From positions 48,808,435-48,872,434 of the forward strand of contig CALNVZ010003426.1 of assembly GCA_940671915.1 (NCBI GenBank): DNA of 64,000 bases. The letters are read 5' to 3'. This DNA is from Paracentrotus lividus (Eukaryota; Echinodermata; Echinoidea; Camarodonta; Echinidae). The translations under genes and the position numbers were made by a program. Below are positions 36,619 to 50,549 of the stretch, one piece after another. Under the pieces are notes generated by a model that did no database searches, was not told where the DNA came from, and saw only the letters and a program-made list of their open reading frames with translations. The first letter of the stretch is position 1. Every line of letters starts with the position of its first letter.

Positions 36619-36793
36619 GTGATGGATCCATGCAGGTAGGCCCAGGGGACACGCCCCCCCCCCCGCCCATAATTTGAAAACCACCCATTGACTGTACATT
36701 TTAAAATAGAAAATTTCGCCTCGCCGCCCCCCCCCGCCCCCCCCTTTCCGGGCTTTGGCGCCCAACCCACATTCAAATCCGGATCCGCCACTT
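36619..36793. mobile_element. small GGATCC-ended MITE, copy 2
   Basis: The right end CCGGATCCGCCACTT and the degenerate left end GTGATGGATCCATGC border an interior (ATAATTTGAAAACCACCCAT, then TGACTGTACATT) clearly related to 22623-22778. C-rich runs inside make its exact length doubtful. Confidence 0.6.
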
Positions 36794-38049
36794 TGTCAGA
36801 AATCACTTACATTTTTGTTTGATCTATCAACAAAAAAGAGACATTTACACTGAAGATATTATTAATTTACTATTGCTTACATTATGGCGTTCATATATAA
36901 AATACAAATTAGAACTAACATGCATATTATAGAAAAAAATGAGTCCATGTTAAAAGTCCATTAGCAATGACTTACCTAGAGTGCGTTATGTCCGCTCTCT
37001 CTCGATAAAAAAAAAAAAAAAAAAAAAACATTTGTTTTTAATCACTTTGAACATTATCACAACCTGGAGGCTATTGTTAGGGTATTTCCATAAAGTAGGA
37101 AATCCGATCTTCCTTCTACAATGTTTTCATCACATTGGTGCTTTGTGTAATTTGAGACATGACTGTTTCACAATCAAGAGAAAACTCCATTTCCCCCGCA
37201 CTCCACGCCTTTGTGAAGTTTCGCATAATGGCCGTGAATTCAGCGCTCCAGAACAATAGAAGTGCTAATTTTGATTTTGTTCCTCGTGACAGAATTAGCA
37301 TACTTTTTTTACGAAACAGAATTATAGCAGACACAAACTGCATCGACAAAGAAAAATCTTTGGCTTAATTTAGTACCAACAAACACACATATCCAAAGAG
37401 TTCACCCTCAATTATCCCAACTGTACCATTTTTTTTTATCACATACTTACAGCATATATTAATAATGAAACGGGTGCGGGTCAGTTTAAATCTCAAGTTT
37501 AATATGAAATCGCACTATAATCACAAACATTCACACAACGAAAATAAAGAATCAATCATAAAATCATATTTATTCTTTTTTAAATAGATGCTTAATGGCA
37601 TAAAATATCAACCCGGTAATATAAAATCATGCGTTCACCAATGTCCTTTTTTTTTTTTTCAAACTAAAAAAATAAAGAAATCACACTACAAAAGCACATT
37701 TACAAGGAAATCGGAGTACAAACTCTTAATCATAATTCTATTTTCCTCTTATCATAAATTTAGGAAACATGTTGTTCAATCCCTGTTCTGAAATTTTGCC
37801 CAAAAACAAAGCCCGCAAATCGCTTTTAATTTCATACATTTTTCTGCGAACGAAATTATGCTCAATGCAGTAGCAGTGCCAGCACGCAATATAGATGTGC
37901 TATTTTGCACGAGATCGTAATGCTAGAGATGAAAAACTACTTACTTAGTATTCTGCTCGAAGCACTATGGCAGCATGCATACATTACTGTTATACGAGCA
38001 TCTTATTGCGAATTAGACCAAGTACAAATGACCTTAGCGAAACAAGAGA

Positions 38050-38246
38050 CCAATCAGCGGGCTTGAGCGAGCAGCAAACTGTGCGGATGTTCTGATTGGT
38101 TAGTGCCGCCAAGATTCTCTCCACGTGTTGGTGTTGGTGGTCTAGCGTTGGCAAAAGAGGGGCTCCCCATTCGAGGTGGATTGTGTTGTTTGGGTGCGCA
38201 TATCAAAAAGCTCTTGGAATTCATCGAACTTGATTACATATAAAAG
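38050..38246 (+). promoter_or_regulatory. promoter-like block: two NF-Y CCAAT boxes and TATA box
   Basis: CCAATCAG at 38050-38057, the inverted box CTGATTGG at 38092-38099 and TATAAAAG at 38239-38246. The same three elements occur at matching spacing in the second copy (44529-44536, 44573-44580, 44728-44736), so the motifs survive the sequence noise. It would drive plus-strand transcription from about 38270. No coding exon was recognised downstream; an LTR or unannotated RNA gene is possible. Confidence 0.4.
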
Positions 38247-38935
38247 ATCTCTCCGATCTTCGCGTGAAGTCCTTCGCTGGATACGTTGTGTGGTTGTCGT
38301 TGTTTTTCAATCACATGAATCGCGCGTAATACAGTGAAATTATATTCGTTTGCCATGTTCACACAAGTGCAATGTGCCTCGATCACTTGATCTATATGAG
38401 CGGCTTATAAACGACGACGCCTTTATGTGTTAGACATAGGTCCTACTACATGAACAGTAGTGAACTGGTAATTCTGATACTTTTCTAATCTGAATTTTTT
38501 ACTAGGATTTCGGTCAAAGAGCAATAAATAGGTAATAATAATAAAATAATAATTTTAAAATGTGTATTACGTATTTTTTTTTTTTTCTTTTTTTTTTGTA
38601 AAATGTAAATTCAGACGAAGCTTCATTTTTGCAGCAACATGCAGTGATACGTTTTCAGGCTTAGCCTTCTTCTGATTTTGTCATCATTATCACTAATACG
38701 CGCTTGTGATCGATTGGGATTTTCATCCCCTAACACGTGATCCTTTCAGGTATTGGGTTCAACAACACTATACAAGCTTCACATACGAAATTCGGCTTCT
38801 TTTGATTGGTTAATTGCTTCCTGACTTCGCGCATCAGATCCAATTGGGAATTCCTTCAACACGTGATCGCGGTGTTTAGGTTCAACCAACTTTCAGGCGA
38901 ATTAAGAAACATCTATGGACGGCAGTTCATTTTTC

Positions 38936-41900
38936 ATGTCAAGTTTATTCAAGTTTTTTTTTATTCAAGTTTATTATTCCAACTCATAAAAAGACTACCC
39001 GGTAAAACCATTATACATGATCCATATAAATACATAAATATAACATGAAAACATAATTAGAAAAAAATTGATGACAAAATATCGAATACAAGAAATACTA
39101 ATACAACCATACATCAATAAATAGGAGTTGGAGGAGCACAAAGCCAAGGCTTGTCAAGCAGCTCCTAGATTCGCTGAAAGTAATGTCTTAAAGTAAGAAC
39201 ATTTGAAAAAGAACAAAGAAGAAACATTGTAATTAGCAATTAACATAGGGTAATCAAGTCAAATGTATATTTATAAAGTAATCATTCTAGGTTTGGGGAT
39301 TTCAGGATTATCAAAAAGTACTTATATTTTCTTTTGAAGGTTGGGAGTGGGGGAAGCTTTATTGTGGAGAATAGTTGCCAAAGCTCGTGACCATACATAT
39401 TAATTGTTCGAGATAATGATATTTAAAAAGGGTATACGGATATCAGATTGAGACCTTGTAAATAAGTTATTATAATTTGGTTGAGGGTAAATAGTCTTAA
39501 ATAGGGTGGGAATGGAACGATTAAATCTGTACATGAAGAGCAACCTGCAGATTCAAAATATTGGAAGTAGATAAACATTGTACTTTTAATAGTGGTTAAA
39601 TGATCTTCTTGGAGTGACTTCGTAATAACGTAATGGCTTCTTTTGCTGAAGTCTGAAACTTTTGTTGATAAAATTACGCAATTACCCATATTATAGGTAA
39701 AATATGAAATAATATGTAGTATGAGGGTGTGACAATTTGACCACAAAATATTTTGGAAGGATAGTCGTAATTCTAGATAAACACCTATTGCACGTGAAAT
39801 TTTTATAGAAATCATACTCCAATTGTTTAGACCAATTTATAACTTTCATCCAGTTGGACCCAAGAGAATTAGTGATGGGTTGACTTATACTGACCATTTA
39901 GAAGTTATCTGAAATGAGGCACATCCTGTATTTTTTTATTCTTGTTGTTTAAATACCATACTAATAGTTTTGTGAATTACCAATCAATTGTTAAATTATA
40001 AAACCATTTAATCAATTTTGGGTATCTCAGAGTGTAACAATTGAGCATGTCAGTATATTTTTGCAGACAAAATAACTTGTACATTGCAAATATTATTGGA
40101 CGAAGCAATCACTAGCATATTGCAATCGTTTATATATAATAGATAATAACGGACCCAATATTGACCTTGGGGACACCTACAGAGATGTTCAAAATTGATT
40201 TAACATAGATATTACGAATTGTTTTCATTGGTCAAATAGCTTTATGATTCCAATCAACTCCTCTTATCCGTTGGATATATTTTCTAAGAAGATATATTGG
40301 ATTATAATCAAAAGCTTTTGAAAGGCCAAAAAGCTCTAAACTGCATCTTTTTTTTCGAAATAGAATAATACATTTATTAATTCGAGTAAGGCATGTATGT
40401 AAGTGCCGAACGAACAAATTGATTATTTAAAGATTGAATTGTTCAAAAAAAGATATCAGTCTTGTATATACCAGTTTTTCGAAATTTTTGGAAACACAAG
40501 ATAGATAGATATAGGTCTGATAATTTTACAAGTATTCCTTTCCAGATTTAAATATTTGTAAACCGAGCTATTTTCTATTATCGGACGCCTTGTTCGAAGG
40601 ACAATTCAATATGTCATGATTGGTTGAGATTAATGAATACCTCGGAAGTACTTTCACATTAAATTCGTCTAACCAGAGACTCTTCTCTCTTTTAAATTTA
40701 AACTTGTTTCATATTTCGTGTGTTAGTCGGATTTAAAATAAAGTTCTTTCTGGGTTGCGAGGTAAGAACACGGGTCATGGATAGTTGGATCGAATCACTA
40801 TGTTTTTACCACGTTTACAAAATATTCATTAAAAACATCTGGTTATTGCGGTTATCTATGCATCATTCGCAATTTCAAGAGTTAATGACTTCGTCTTGTT
40901 TGACTTTGTTTTACTAATCATTAAATGTTCAAGTGAGCTTAAGACGTACTGACAGTTGAGATCATACTTAAATAATCCTGTTTAGCTTTACGTATGCATT
41001 TGATTGGGCAAAGATTTCTCTGCCAGTTTTATATACTTTTCACGAATAATGATTTCGTTAGGATGATTTTTATACAACTGTTTCATTCATACTAATTTTT
41101 CAAAGTTTATTTACCAAGTATCTTGCGTCCTTGTTCGTTGTACTCTTTGTAAGGAAATGAGCTCGTACATATATTGAATTGTTGAAAATAGTCATATGAT
41201 GTTACTTCTCTCTACCAGTGTTCATTATGCACTATACAATTCACCCAAGAAGCATTAAAGCAAGCATAGGATGCATTATTTGATCATTTATTTGAGAGTA
41301 TAATTATTTCTCTTCGGAGATCATTTACATTAAAATTTAAAGTAAACCTGGTAAATGTCACTTACATCAGAAATTACTACCAGCATATAACGTTATAAGA
41401 TTAGACAAATATTGTCAAAAGAGAGAAGAGGTTTGTAATTCTGGTAGGTTTATTATATAAGTTGATAAATGCATATGATTCATATCTGCGAACTCATAGA
41501 TGAAGTTTCGTTATCGGTACATTTGTTGCATATCATATTAAAAATCTCCCATCAATAGCAAATTTTTCAGAAGATATTTTAATACGACTGGATACCAAAT
41601 CTGAAAGTATTTATATCTAGGGCAGCTATGTTAGTGGTCGGAGTAAATATTCATTAGATTGTAATTATTAATATTTGTGTAAGAAGTATTTGTCTAAGAA
41701 AATTTGATTTCGTTGATTCTATTATTTAATAATTCATATCTGTTTTCTCAATTAAAATTTTAGGTTTTGTTTTAGATAAAAATTTAAACACACATCCACA
41801 GAGCGACGGTTCTACCTTCTCCAATAATATATTTACCCGAGGTATTAACATATGCTAGTAACCATCAAGGGACATCTATCGGCATCCAGGATCTCATCAG
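38936..41900 (-). mobile_element. jockey/Rex-type non-LTR retrotransposon, frame-broken
   Basis: Minus-strand reading gives reverse-transcriptase landmarks in order: LSKAFD followed by YIQRIRGVDWN (about 40340-40250), GVPQ followed by GSILGPLL and YINDLQYAS (about 40185-40100), KISRAIGVYLELR (about 39815-39760), RTINMYGHELW (about 39405-39370), then a 3' tail with TTCAAGTTTATTCAAG at 38937-38990. The frames change repeatedly, partly because of sequence noise. The 5' limit is not visible; 41900 is approximate. Confidence 0.7.
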
Positions 41901-42249
41901 GCCAATGGAGAGCATTCTGGGTAATACAGGGACGTGTGCATAAGACGTGATCTTTAACATATACGAAGTTATCAGATTTCTTTTAAGCCTTCTAATTTTA
42001 AATGTCAAAGCAATCCACATTTTTATTTTTGTATAAAGTTCTACCGTAGTTGCACTATCATTTAAACAATAGGAGTCATGGTCCGAGAGTACATCATCAG
42101 TTATCCTGCCTATATGTGATTTGTCTTCATGATAAGTGTGGTATTAATTAATGATGATAAAGAAGAGAAAAAAGGGAAATTCGGCTGAACATCAGATAAC
42201 AGAAACACAAACATGATTGATATATAGATAAATTAATTCGTACAATATA

Positions 42250-42600
42250 ATTGGTCTAATATGGCCCGGTTTGCTCTCACTCCCAGTGTCTATCTCATTC
42301 CGTCTAACAAACATTCGTTAATACCTGTTGCAATGCTCTTGGCGATAATTATTGCTATCCCATTTGTCTATCTCCATGTGCTAATATCCATTTGTCTAAA
42401 CCTTGATCTTATCCATTCGTCTAATCCTTTCGTATGAATTACCTTGGTCATACATACACAGGTCAATACTGTAGACAAATGAATGATAATAACATGACTT
42501 GAAAAGGACGAAAGTGTATTTGACACAGACTCGTTTGTTTGATGATTGGAAATTAGATGAGTAGTCGAGAAACTAGGATTGACAGTAAACCAAAGAATAC
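42250..42600. repeat. GTCTAA-type palindromic repeat, copy in duplicated segment
   Basis: Words such as TATCCATTTGTCTAA and ATTGGTCTAATATGG recur, with inverted counterparts around 42530-42570. Same family as 10180-10470 and 50330-50680. Confidence 0.5.
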
Positions 42601-42843
42601 ACATTGAGCATAACAATCATATCGAGAAGAAAACTGCCTGCGTTTCCCCTCTGTTCATTTCAAAATCATTAAATCCGTCACTGCACATGCGTAGTCGTAG
42701 ATGACTACCAATAAATACCTTACCTTTAAAAGGAAAACAAACAAACAAACATATATTAATAAAACGAAGGGTAAACTTAACAAATTGAGTCCAGTGATGA
42801 TAACATCCACGGAATTTACTGTATAAATTTGTGTGCTCCATGA

Positions 42844-42971
42844 CTGGGGGCTTTTCATCAAAGGACTTTGTCGAGTTTTATCCGACAAACTGTCTATAAG
42901 CTACATAAATGCTTGCATCGATTGGCTGAGAGCATATGTCGTTAAATATCCGACAAGTCCTTGATAAAATG
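42844..42971. mobile_element. foldback MITE truncated by gap
   Basis: CTGGGGG, then TTTTCATCAAAGGAC and TTATCCGACA with the inverse towards 42971. It is the counterpart of the complete element at 50963-51105, cut at the N gap before its last bases. Confidence 0.75.
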
Positions 42972-43547
42972 NNNNNNNNNNNNNNNNNNNNNNNNNNNNN
43001 NNNNNNNNNNNNNNNNNNNNNNNNNNNNNNNNNNNNNNNNNNNNNNNNNNNNNNNNNNNNNNNNNNNNNNNNNNNNNNNNNNNNNNNNNNNNNNNNNNNN
43101 NNNNNNNNNNNNNNNNNNNNNNNNNNNNNNNNNNNNNNNNNNNNNNNNNNNNNNNNNNNNNNNNNNNNNNNNNNNNNNNNNNNNNNNNNNNNNNNNNNNN
43201 NNNNNNNNNNNNNNNNNNNNNNNNNNNNNNNNNNNNNNNNNNNNNNNNNNNNNNNNNNNNNNNNNNNNNNNNNNNNNNNNNNNNNNNNNNNNNNNNNNNN
43301 NNNNNNNNNNNNNNNNNNNNNNNNNNNNNNNNNNNNNNNNNNNNNNNNNNNNNNNNNNNNNNNNNNNNNNNNNNNNNNNNNNNNNNNNNNNNNNNNNNNN
43401 NNNNNNNNNNNNNNNNNNNNNNNNNNNNNNNNNNNNNNNNNNNNNNNNNNNNNNNNNNNNNNNNNNNNNNNNNNNNNNNNNNNNNNNNNNNNNNNNNNNN
43501 NNNNNNNNNNNNNNNNNNNNNNNNNNNNNNNNNNNNNNNNNNNNNNN
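42972..43547. other. assembly gap (576 N)
   Basis: Unknown bases. Copy 1 of the duplicated segment ends exactly at its left edge, and copy 2 begins exactly at its right edge. Confidence 1.
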
Positions 43548-44528
43548 ATCCGATTTTCTTCTACAATTTTTTTCATCACATTTGGTGCTGTAATTTTTGA
43601 GACATGACCGTTTTTCTACAATCAAGAAAATCCATTTTCCCCACGACGTCCCATGCCTTTGTGTAGGTTTCGCATAATGGCCGTGAATTCAGCGCTCCAG
43701 AACAATAGAAGTGCGTAATTTTGATTTGTTCCTCGTCGCACAGAATTAAGCATAACTTTTTTTTTACGAAAGCAAATTATACAGACCAAACTGCATCAGC
43801 AAGAAAAATCTTTTGGCTTTAATTTAGTACCACAAACACACATTATCTGAAAAGATTTCACACCTAAATTATTTTCCCCCAACTGTACCATTTTTTTTTT
43901 TACACATACTGTACAGCATATATTAATAATGAAAACGGTGGCGGGTCCAGTTTAAATCATCAAGTTTAATAATTGAAATCGCACTATAATCACAAACATT
44001 CACACAACGAAAAATAAAGAAATACAATCATAAATCATATTTATTTCTTTTAAAATAGATGCTAATGTGCATAACAATATACAACCCGGTAATATAAAAA
44101 TCATGCGTTCACCCAATGTCTTTTTTTTTTTTTTCAAATAAAAAAATAAAAAATCAACAGCCTACAAAATGCACATTTACAGGAAATCGCGAGTTACAAA
44201 CTCTTAATCCATATATTTCTATTTTCTCTTTATCATAAATTTAGAAACATGTTGGTTCAATCCCTGTTCTGAAAATTATGCAACAAAACAAAGCCCGCAA
44301 TCGCATTTTACATTTCCATACATTTTTCTGACAACGAATTATGCTCAATGCAGTAGCAGTGCAGCAACGCAATATAGATGTGCTATTTTGCACGAGATCG
44401 TAACTAGAATGAAAAATACTACTACTAGTATTCTGCTCGAAGCACATTAGCAGCACTGCATAACATTATCTGTTATACGAGCATCTTATGCAGATTAGAC
44501 CAAGTACAATGCTTAGCGAAAGCAAGGA

Positions 44529-44736
44529 CCAATCAGCGGGCTTGAGCGAGCAAGCAAACTTGATGCGGATTTCTGATTGGTTAGTGCCCGCCAAGGAATT
44601 TCTCCCACGTTGTTGGATGTTGTGTGGTCATCAGCGTTGCAAAAGGGGGGTTCCCCCATTTCGGATGGGATTGTGTTTGTTTGGGTGCGCATATCAAGCT
44701 CATTGAAGTTCATCGAACTTTGATTACTATAAAAAG
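44529..44736 (+). promoter_or_regulatory. second copy of the NF-Y/TATA block
   Basis: CCAATCAG (44529), CTGATTGG (44573) and TATAAAAAG (44728) correspond one to one with the block at 38050-38246. It probably represents the same genomic site read twice. Confidence 0.35.
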
Positions 44737-45431
44737 AATCTTCCGATCTTCGGTGAAGTCCTTCGCTGGATAACGTTGTGTGTGGGTTGTCGTTGTTTTT
44801 CAATCACATGAATCGCGCCGTAATACAGGTGATAATTATTATTCGTTTGCCATGATATCACACAGTGCAATGTGCCGTCGAATCTACTTGATTATATGAG
44901 CGGCTTAAAAGACGACGCCTTTATGTGTATAACATAGGCCTACTACATGACAAGTAGTGAACTGGTAATTTTACTGTATTTTGCTAATGCTGAATTTTTT
45001 TACTAGGATATTCGGTCAGAAGAGCAATAAAAAGGTTAATAATAATAATAATAATAATTTTAAAAATGTGTATTAGTATTTTTTTTTTTTTTTCTTTTTT
45101 TTTTTGTAAATGTAAAATTCAGACGAAAGCTTCATTTTTGCAGGCAAACATGCAGTGATACGTGTTTCAGGCTACCTCCTTGATTTGTCAATCATTATCA
45201 CTGTATACGCGCATTGTGATCGATTGGGATTTTCCCCCTTAACACGTGATCTTGCGGTATTGGGTTCAACAAACTATACAAGCTTCACATACGAAATTCG
45301 GCTTCTTTGATTGGTTAATTGCTTCTGCTGTACGCGCATCATGATCAATTGGGAATTCCCCTTAACACGTGATCGCGGTGTTATGGTTCAACCAACTTTC
45401 AGGCGAATTAAAAACATCTAGGACGACAGTC

Positions 45432-48400
45432 ATTTTTAATGTTCAAGTTTATTCAAGTTTTTTTATTCAAGTTTATTATTCCACTCATAAAAAAGATACA
45501 CGGTATAAACATTATACACGTGATCCATATAAATACATAAATATATACAGGTGAAAGCAGTGAAAGATTAAAAAGACAAGATTGGATGACGAATAAAGGA
45601 TGATAATCGATGATCAAGCGAAGATACTAGATTAACAAATAGGCAAGTTCAACTTAAATAGAGAGCTGGAGGTTATAGCGCCAACGGAAAGGCCAAAGGG
45701 GCTTGTCAAGGCGCTAGCTCCCCTAGGATTGAATGGGAAATTAAGATTGTACTTTAAAGTTAATGAACATTGAAAAGAAACACAGAAGAAACATTTGTAA
45801 TTGAGGCAAATTAAATAGGGGTATATATCGAAAGGTTAGAATTTGTGAATATTTAGATAAACAGAAATGTAATATTTAGGTGTTTGGGGAATTTCAGGAA
45901 TTGTAGTTCAAAAGGTTACTTATAAGATTTTCTATTGAAATAGGTTTGGTAAGAGGTGGGGGAAGGCTTTAATTAGATGGTAGGAATAGTGTGCCGCAAA
46001 GTCTGAGGACCCGACGTTGATACAGTAATTATTGATTGTCGAGGGGCATCATCGATATATCGCATATTTTAAAAAGGGGTATACGAAAAGATCGCAGATT
46101 GAGACTGTCTGCTGTTGTGGTGTCTGGCGGTGCTAGCGTGGGTTGTTGGGTGTAAAAGTATGGTTACTGATCAATTTGAAGTTGAGGTAAATAAGTCATT
46201 ATAATTAGGGGTGGGTAATTGTGACGAAATTAAAATGACATGTATCATGGAAATGAGAGCAGACCGCTTCCTGGCGGCAGATTGAAAATTATATTGAAGG
46301 AAATAGTGTATGCGTGAATCGACGTTGACGATAAAAAAACATTGTAACTGGGGTTTTAGATAGTGGTGGCGTTAATGTATGGACGCTTCCTGATGGAGGG
46401 GAAAAACGTTGTAATAATACGCGAATGAGCTCTTGTCATGAAGTATGCAATGACTCTGTTTGTTGATAAAATATTGACAGGCAATTTACCCCACATTATG
46501 TTTATAGTAGCACGATATGGATAATAGTTTTTATGTTCGTGTTGGCTGTAGTATGAGGCGTGTTTATTACTTGTAGGTGTGGAGCGACGGAACGTGATGC
46601 TAAGTGGAGACAGGCGATAGGTGGTGGGTTTAGGGGTGGTGTAAACAATCTAGTGTGATGACCAGATATGATGTATGATATATGGTTAGTAGTGTCGGCA
46701 GAGGGAGGTGAGAGAGTCAGTGATGTCTACAGAGACGCTACGACGTGTCGATCGTCCGATAGGAGATATCCGTATTTACAAGAATAACACACCCCTCTAT
46801 CTCGCACCGCTCCGCACAACCACCACACACGCCCGCCACGCACCACCACTCCCTCATTCTCTATCACCGCACACAATAATACTCCAATACTGTTTATAGA
46901 CACAATCTTATCACCTCTCACTTAACATCACAACCTATAACGGACAGGACACCAAAAACAACACACCACAAATAGTGTTACGTTGCTGATAGCCCTGGGT
47001 ATGTTTGAACTGTATAACTTGAGTAACCCAGATATTCGAAAAGTATCTGATAAGGGCCACATACCCTGCTATTTTTTATATTGCTATTGTTTTAGAATGT
47101 AGAACGCCGGGTCGATAAGATAATTAATTTTGTTAGAAATTTACCAGTGCCAAGATAATCTAGTGTTGTAGGTATGGATGTGACGCAAAACGCCATTTAA
47201 ACGTCAAGATTGATGGTTATAATACGGAGCACACACTTGTGGTCATGAGGGATGATATGCGATTGGACTACATGTCTCAGGGGGAGTGTATGAATGTATC
47301 TCTTAATTTGCGACAATTAAGTGTACGATATCTAGTGTTATTCAGTCTATTAGTAGAGATCACTTTTGCACCGCGTGAACCAGTGTTCATGTCACTTAGA
47401 ATATAGGCCACGTACAGGTGACTATGCGAGGGCTTACCATATTCCAAATCATTCGTTTATTATTTATTAAGAGTATATTGAGGCGGACGCCATATATGAG
47501 TGATGCCTTGGATCAGACCCGGTTAGTCACTGTGTGAGTTGGTTGTGGAGAGACGAGGATGTTCAAAAAATAATTATTGATTTAAACATTATGAATATGT
47601 ACGAATTTGTTTGTCTAGTTAGTCAGAAATATGCTTTTAATGGATTCCAAATATGGCCAACTCCTTTTATTCTTAAGATGGTATGATGATTCTTGTCGTA
47701 AAAAGCAGATATTTGTGATCATAAACCTATCTAAGCGAAGCTTTTGAAGGATCCAAAACTGGATAAAGGATCGCTGTGCGCACAGAGCCGTGCTCAAATT
47801 TTTTTTGTTTTTTTGCGAGAAGTAGAAATAATACGATTTATAAATTTCATACCAGTTGTTGTTATGTAGAATCAGTTAACGATAAACACCAGATGATAGA
47901 TACTGTAAGTCATGGATAGGGTGCGAGCAACAATGGTGAGATAGGATGTAAATATGTGTCTTCAAATCAGTAAAGTGCTAAGGATAAGTAGTCTTGTTAT
48001 GATATGAGCGCTAAGGATGTCGATTAGTGTGGAGTCTGAAGTGTCACGGTATGGTTTATATCATTGTACCAACGTCTGAACAGGTTCTTTTCTGAAAAAT
48101 TTTAAAACACAGATGAAGGATGAAATTATAGGGTGCTATAGATTTACAGTAATTTCCTGTTCCAGGATTTAGAACTTATTGGTAAAATCGTCGAGCTATT
48201 TTCAAATGTGTATTCAGGAAACTGCCTTGTCTGAAAGACAAGATTAAATATGTTGCATGATGGGTTAGGAATTGAAGATTGAAGATACCGGACCTGCTCT
48301 TAGGATAGGCTTTCAGCATTAAATTCGTCATGAAACCAGGAGGGACTCTTTGCCTTCTTCTTAAATTTAAAATAGTGGGTTCAATATTTGTCAGTGGTTG

Positions 48401-49900
48401 TTTGAGGTCGGATTATAAAATATGAAGTAAGTTATTCATGGGGTATGGAAAGGAAGGTAAGAACACGGGTTATAGGAAGGTTTGAGATGGTTGTGAATCG
48501 AATCATCGCACTAATTGTTGTTTACCGTTCACGGTTTGTAACAAATATTCATTAAAATGAACTCTGAGTTAATTGCTGGATGCTTAGCTATCCCATATTC
48601 CGACGGTATCAATTTCTAATGAGTAAGTAGACCCTTCGTCTTTGTTTGAACTTTTGTTTTAAATAACAATCATTAATAGTTTTCCTTATTCGCGAGTCTT
48701 TATAGGGACTCGAGCTGAACAGTTGAGAATCTATACTATAATAATCCGCCGCTGTTTAGCTTTACGCTATATGCGATTATATTGCAAGATTTTCTAGAGC
48801 AGTTTTTATACTTTTGTTGCACGGATAGATGAATACTTTCGGATCTCTAATTGGATGAATTTATTATACAAACTGTGTTTTTTCTCGATACATAGATATT
48901 AGTTTAGTCACCAGAGTATTTAATGACGGCACCAAAGAGTTACTTGCGTCCCTTGCTTCGTTTTAACTCTTTTGTAAGGAAAATGAGCCGATCGTACATA
49001 GTATATGCAAATTTGTTGGAAAAAAATTATGTCACTATAGAGAACATGGTTTACATTGTCCATATCACTAAATACAGTATCATCCCGAGAACATTACTAA
49101 AGCAGTCGCATAGAATGCATTAATATTATTCATTTATTTATTTTGAGCGTGATTATATATTTCTGTCCTTCTGGAATTCATTACAAGTTAAATTTGAAAT
49201 GTAAACACTGGTAAATGGTGACTTACATCAGGAAATTAAGACTGACTCCAGGCATATGAAACGTTATTAAAGATTATTGGACAAAAATATTTAATAAACG
49301 AGATGAAGAGGTGGTTTGTATTCTGGTGAGGTTTATTAATAGCAGTTGATGAAAATGAGTCATATGGAATTCATGATTTCTTGGAACTGCAAATTGATGA
49401 AGTTTTCGTTAGCCCGCGGAGAATCTCGGATCGTCCGACCCTCCCCGCGCCCCCGCCAGTGGACTTAAGGACCTGGGGTACCATTTGTTTGCAGTATCGA
49501 ATATTAAAACATGCGTCCCATCAAATAGGAAATTTTTTTTCATGAAGATATTTTAAATAAGCAATGGTTCCGAAAAATCCGTTGGTGGAGAGAAAAAAAT
49601 TATTAATCTGGGCGTGTGGGGCGCTTCTGGTGGTCGAGTTAAATAATTCCATAAGTTATTAGTTTTGTTTATGAAGGGTGGTTTGAATAAGATTTTTCGA
49701 TTCAAGAAAAATTGTTTCGGGAATCATTCATAGTAAATTAAGATTTATATTGTGATATCTTTATCTCTGCTCAATTTATGATTTGTAGGGTTATCGTTTA
49801 ATAAAAATGACAACAGCCACCACAGGAGGCGAACCGGTTCTCTACTAAATGAACCGCATTTCCCAATATATATCAGGATTAATAGATCGCGATGAGAGAG
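45432..49900 (-). mobile_element. second, noisy copy of the minus-strand retrotransposon
   Basis: Collinear with 38936-41900: the 3' tail TTCAAGTTTATTCAAG (about 45437-45480), then the reverse-transcriptase region in badly broken frames. A remnant of the SKA(F) motif lies near 47735-47760 on the minus strand. Limits are approximate. Confidence 0.55.
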
Positions 49901-50436
49901 GAGTGAGGCCTTTGTAATCCCATAAGGGAATCATTATCAAGGCATGCCAACGTTCATTCAGTCAGAGACCAAGATGGAGAATGATCGTCTGAAACGGACT
50001 GTAAACATAACTGAAGTTTTATTCAATAGTTTTTTTAAAGGCTTCTAATGTAAAATGAATAAAGAGACAAAACCGTAAGGATTTTTATCTTTGGATACAT
50101 GAGTTCAAATATTGCAGCATCATGAATACGACAAGCAGTCAATTGGGGGTAGGGGTACATCACAGATCCTACAGTATCTCTTCCATAGGTTATTTATGTT
50201 TGCTTCCCCATGATTAATTGAGTTAGAATATAATCTGAGATAAAGATGAAAAAAAGGGAAATTCCTGAAATCGATAACAGCAGAACACAAACATGATTAT
50301 ATATAATAAATTAAATTGTCAATAGTATTGGTCTTAACTTATGCCCGTTTGCTCTCACCCCAGATGGTCTAATTCAATTCCGTCTACAAACCGTTCGTTT
50401 AATTACCTGTTGGTCTGAATGCTACTTTGCCTATTC

Positions 50437-50549
50437 ACCATTTTGTCTAATTCCCATTTCGTCTAATATCCATTTCGTCTAATATCCATTTCGTCTAATA
50501 TCCATTTCGTCTAATATCCATTTCGTATAATATCCACTTGGTCTAATAC
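50437..50549. repeat. 16-bp tandem repeat ATCCATTTCGTCTAAT
   Basis: About five to six copies in tandem inside the GTCTAA-type repeat. The equivalent part of copy 1 (about 42355-42430) has fewer and more degenerate units. Confidence 0.75.

Larger units (their letters stand above)
37102..42971 (+). repeat. duplicated segment, copy 1 (ends at N gap)
   Basis: From ATCCGATCTTCCTTCTACAA at 37102 to ATAAAATG at 42971 this segment is repeated, in the same order and orientation, at 43548-51097. Landmarks present in both: an NF-Y/TATA promoter-like block, a minus-strand retrotransposon, a GTCTAA-type repeat and a foldback MITE. The differences are mostly one- and two-base indels, typical of uncorrected long reads. 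I read it as one locus assembled twice. Confidence 0.85.

Noticed and set aside
42878..43625. Open frames of more than 200 codons across the gap
   Set aside because: They consist almost wholly of N bases read as unknown residues.
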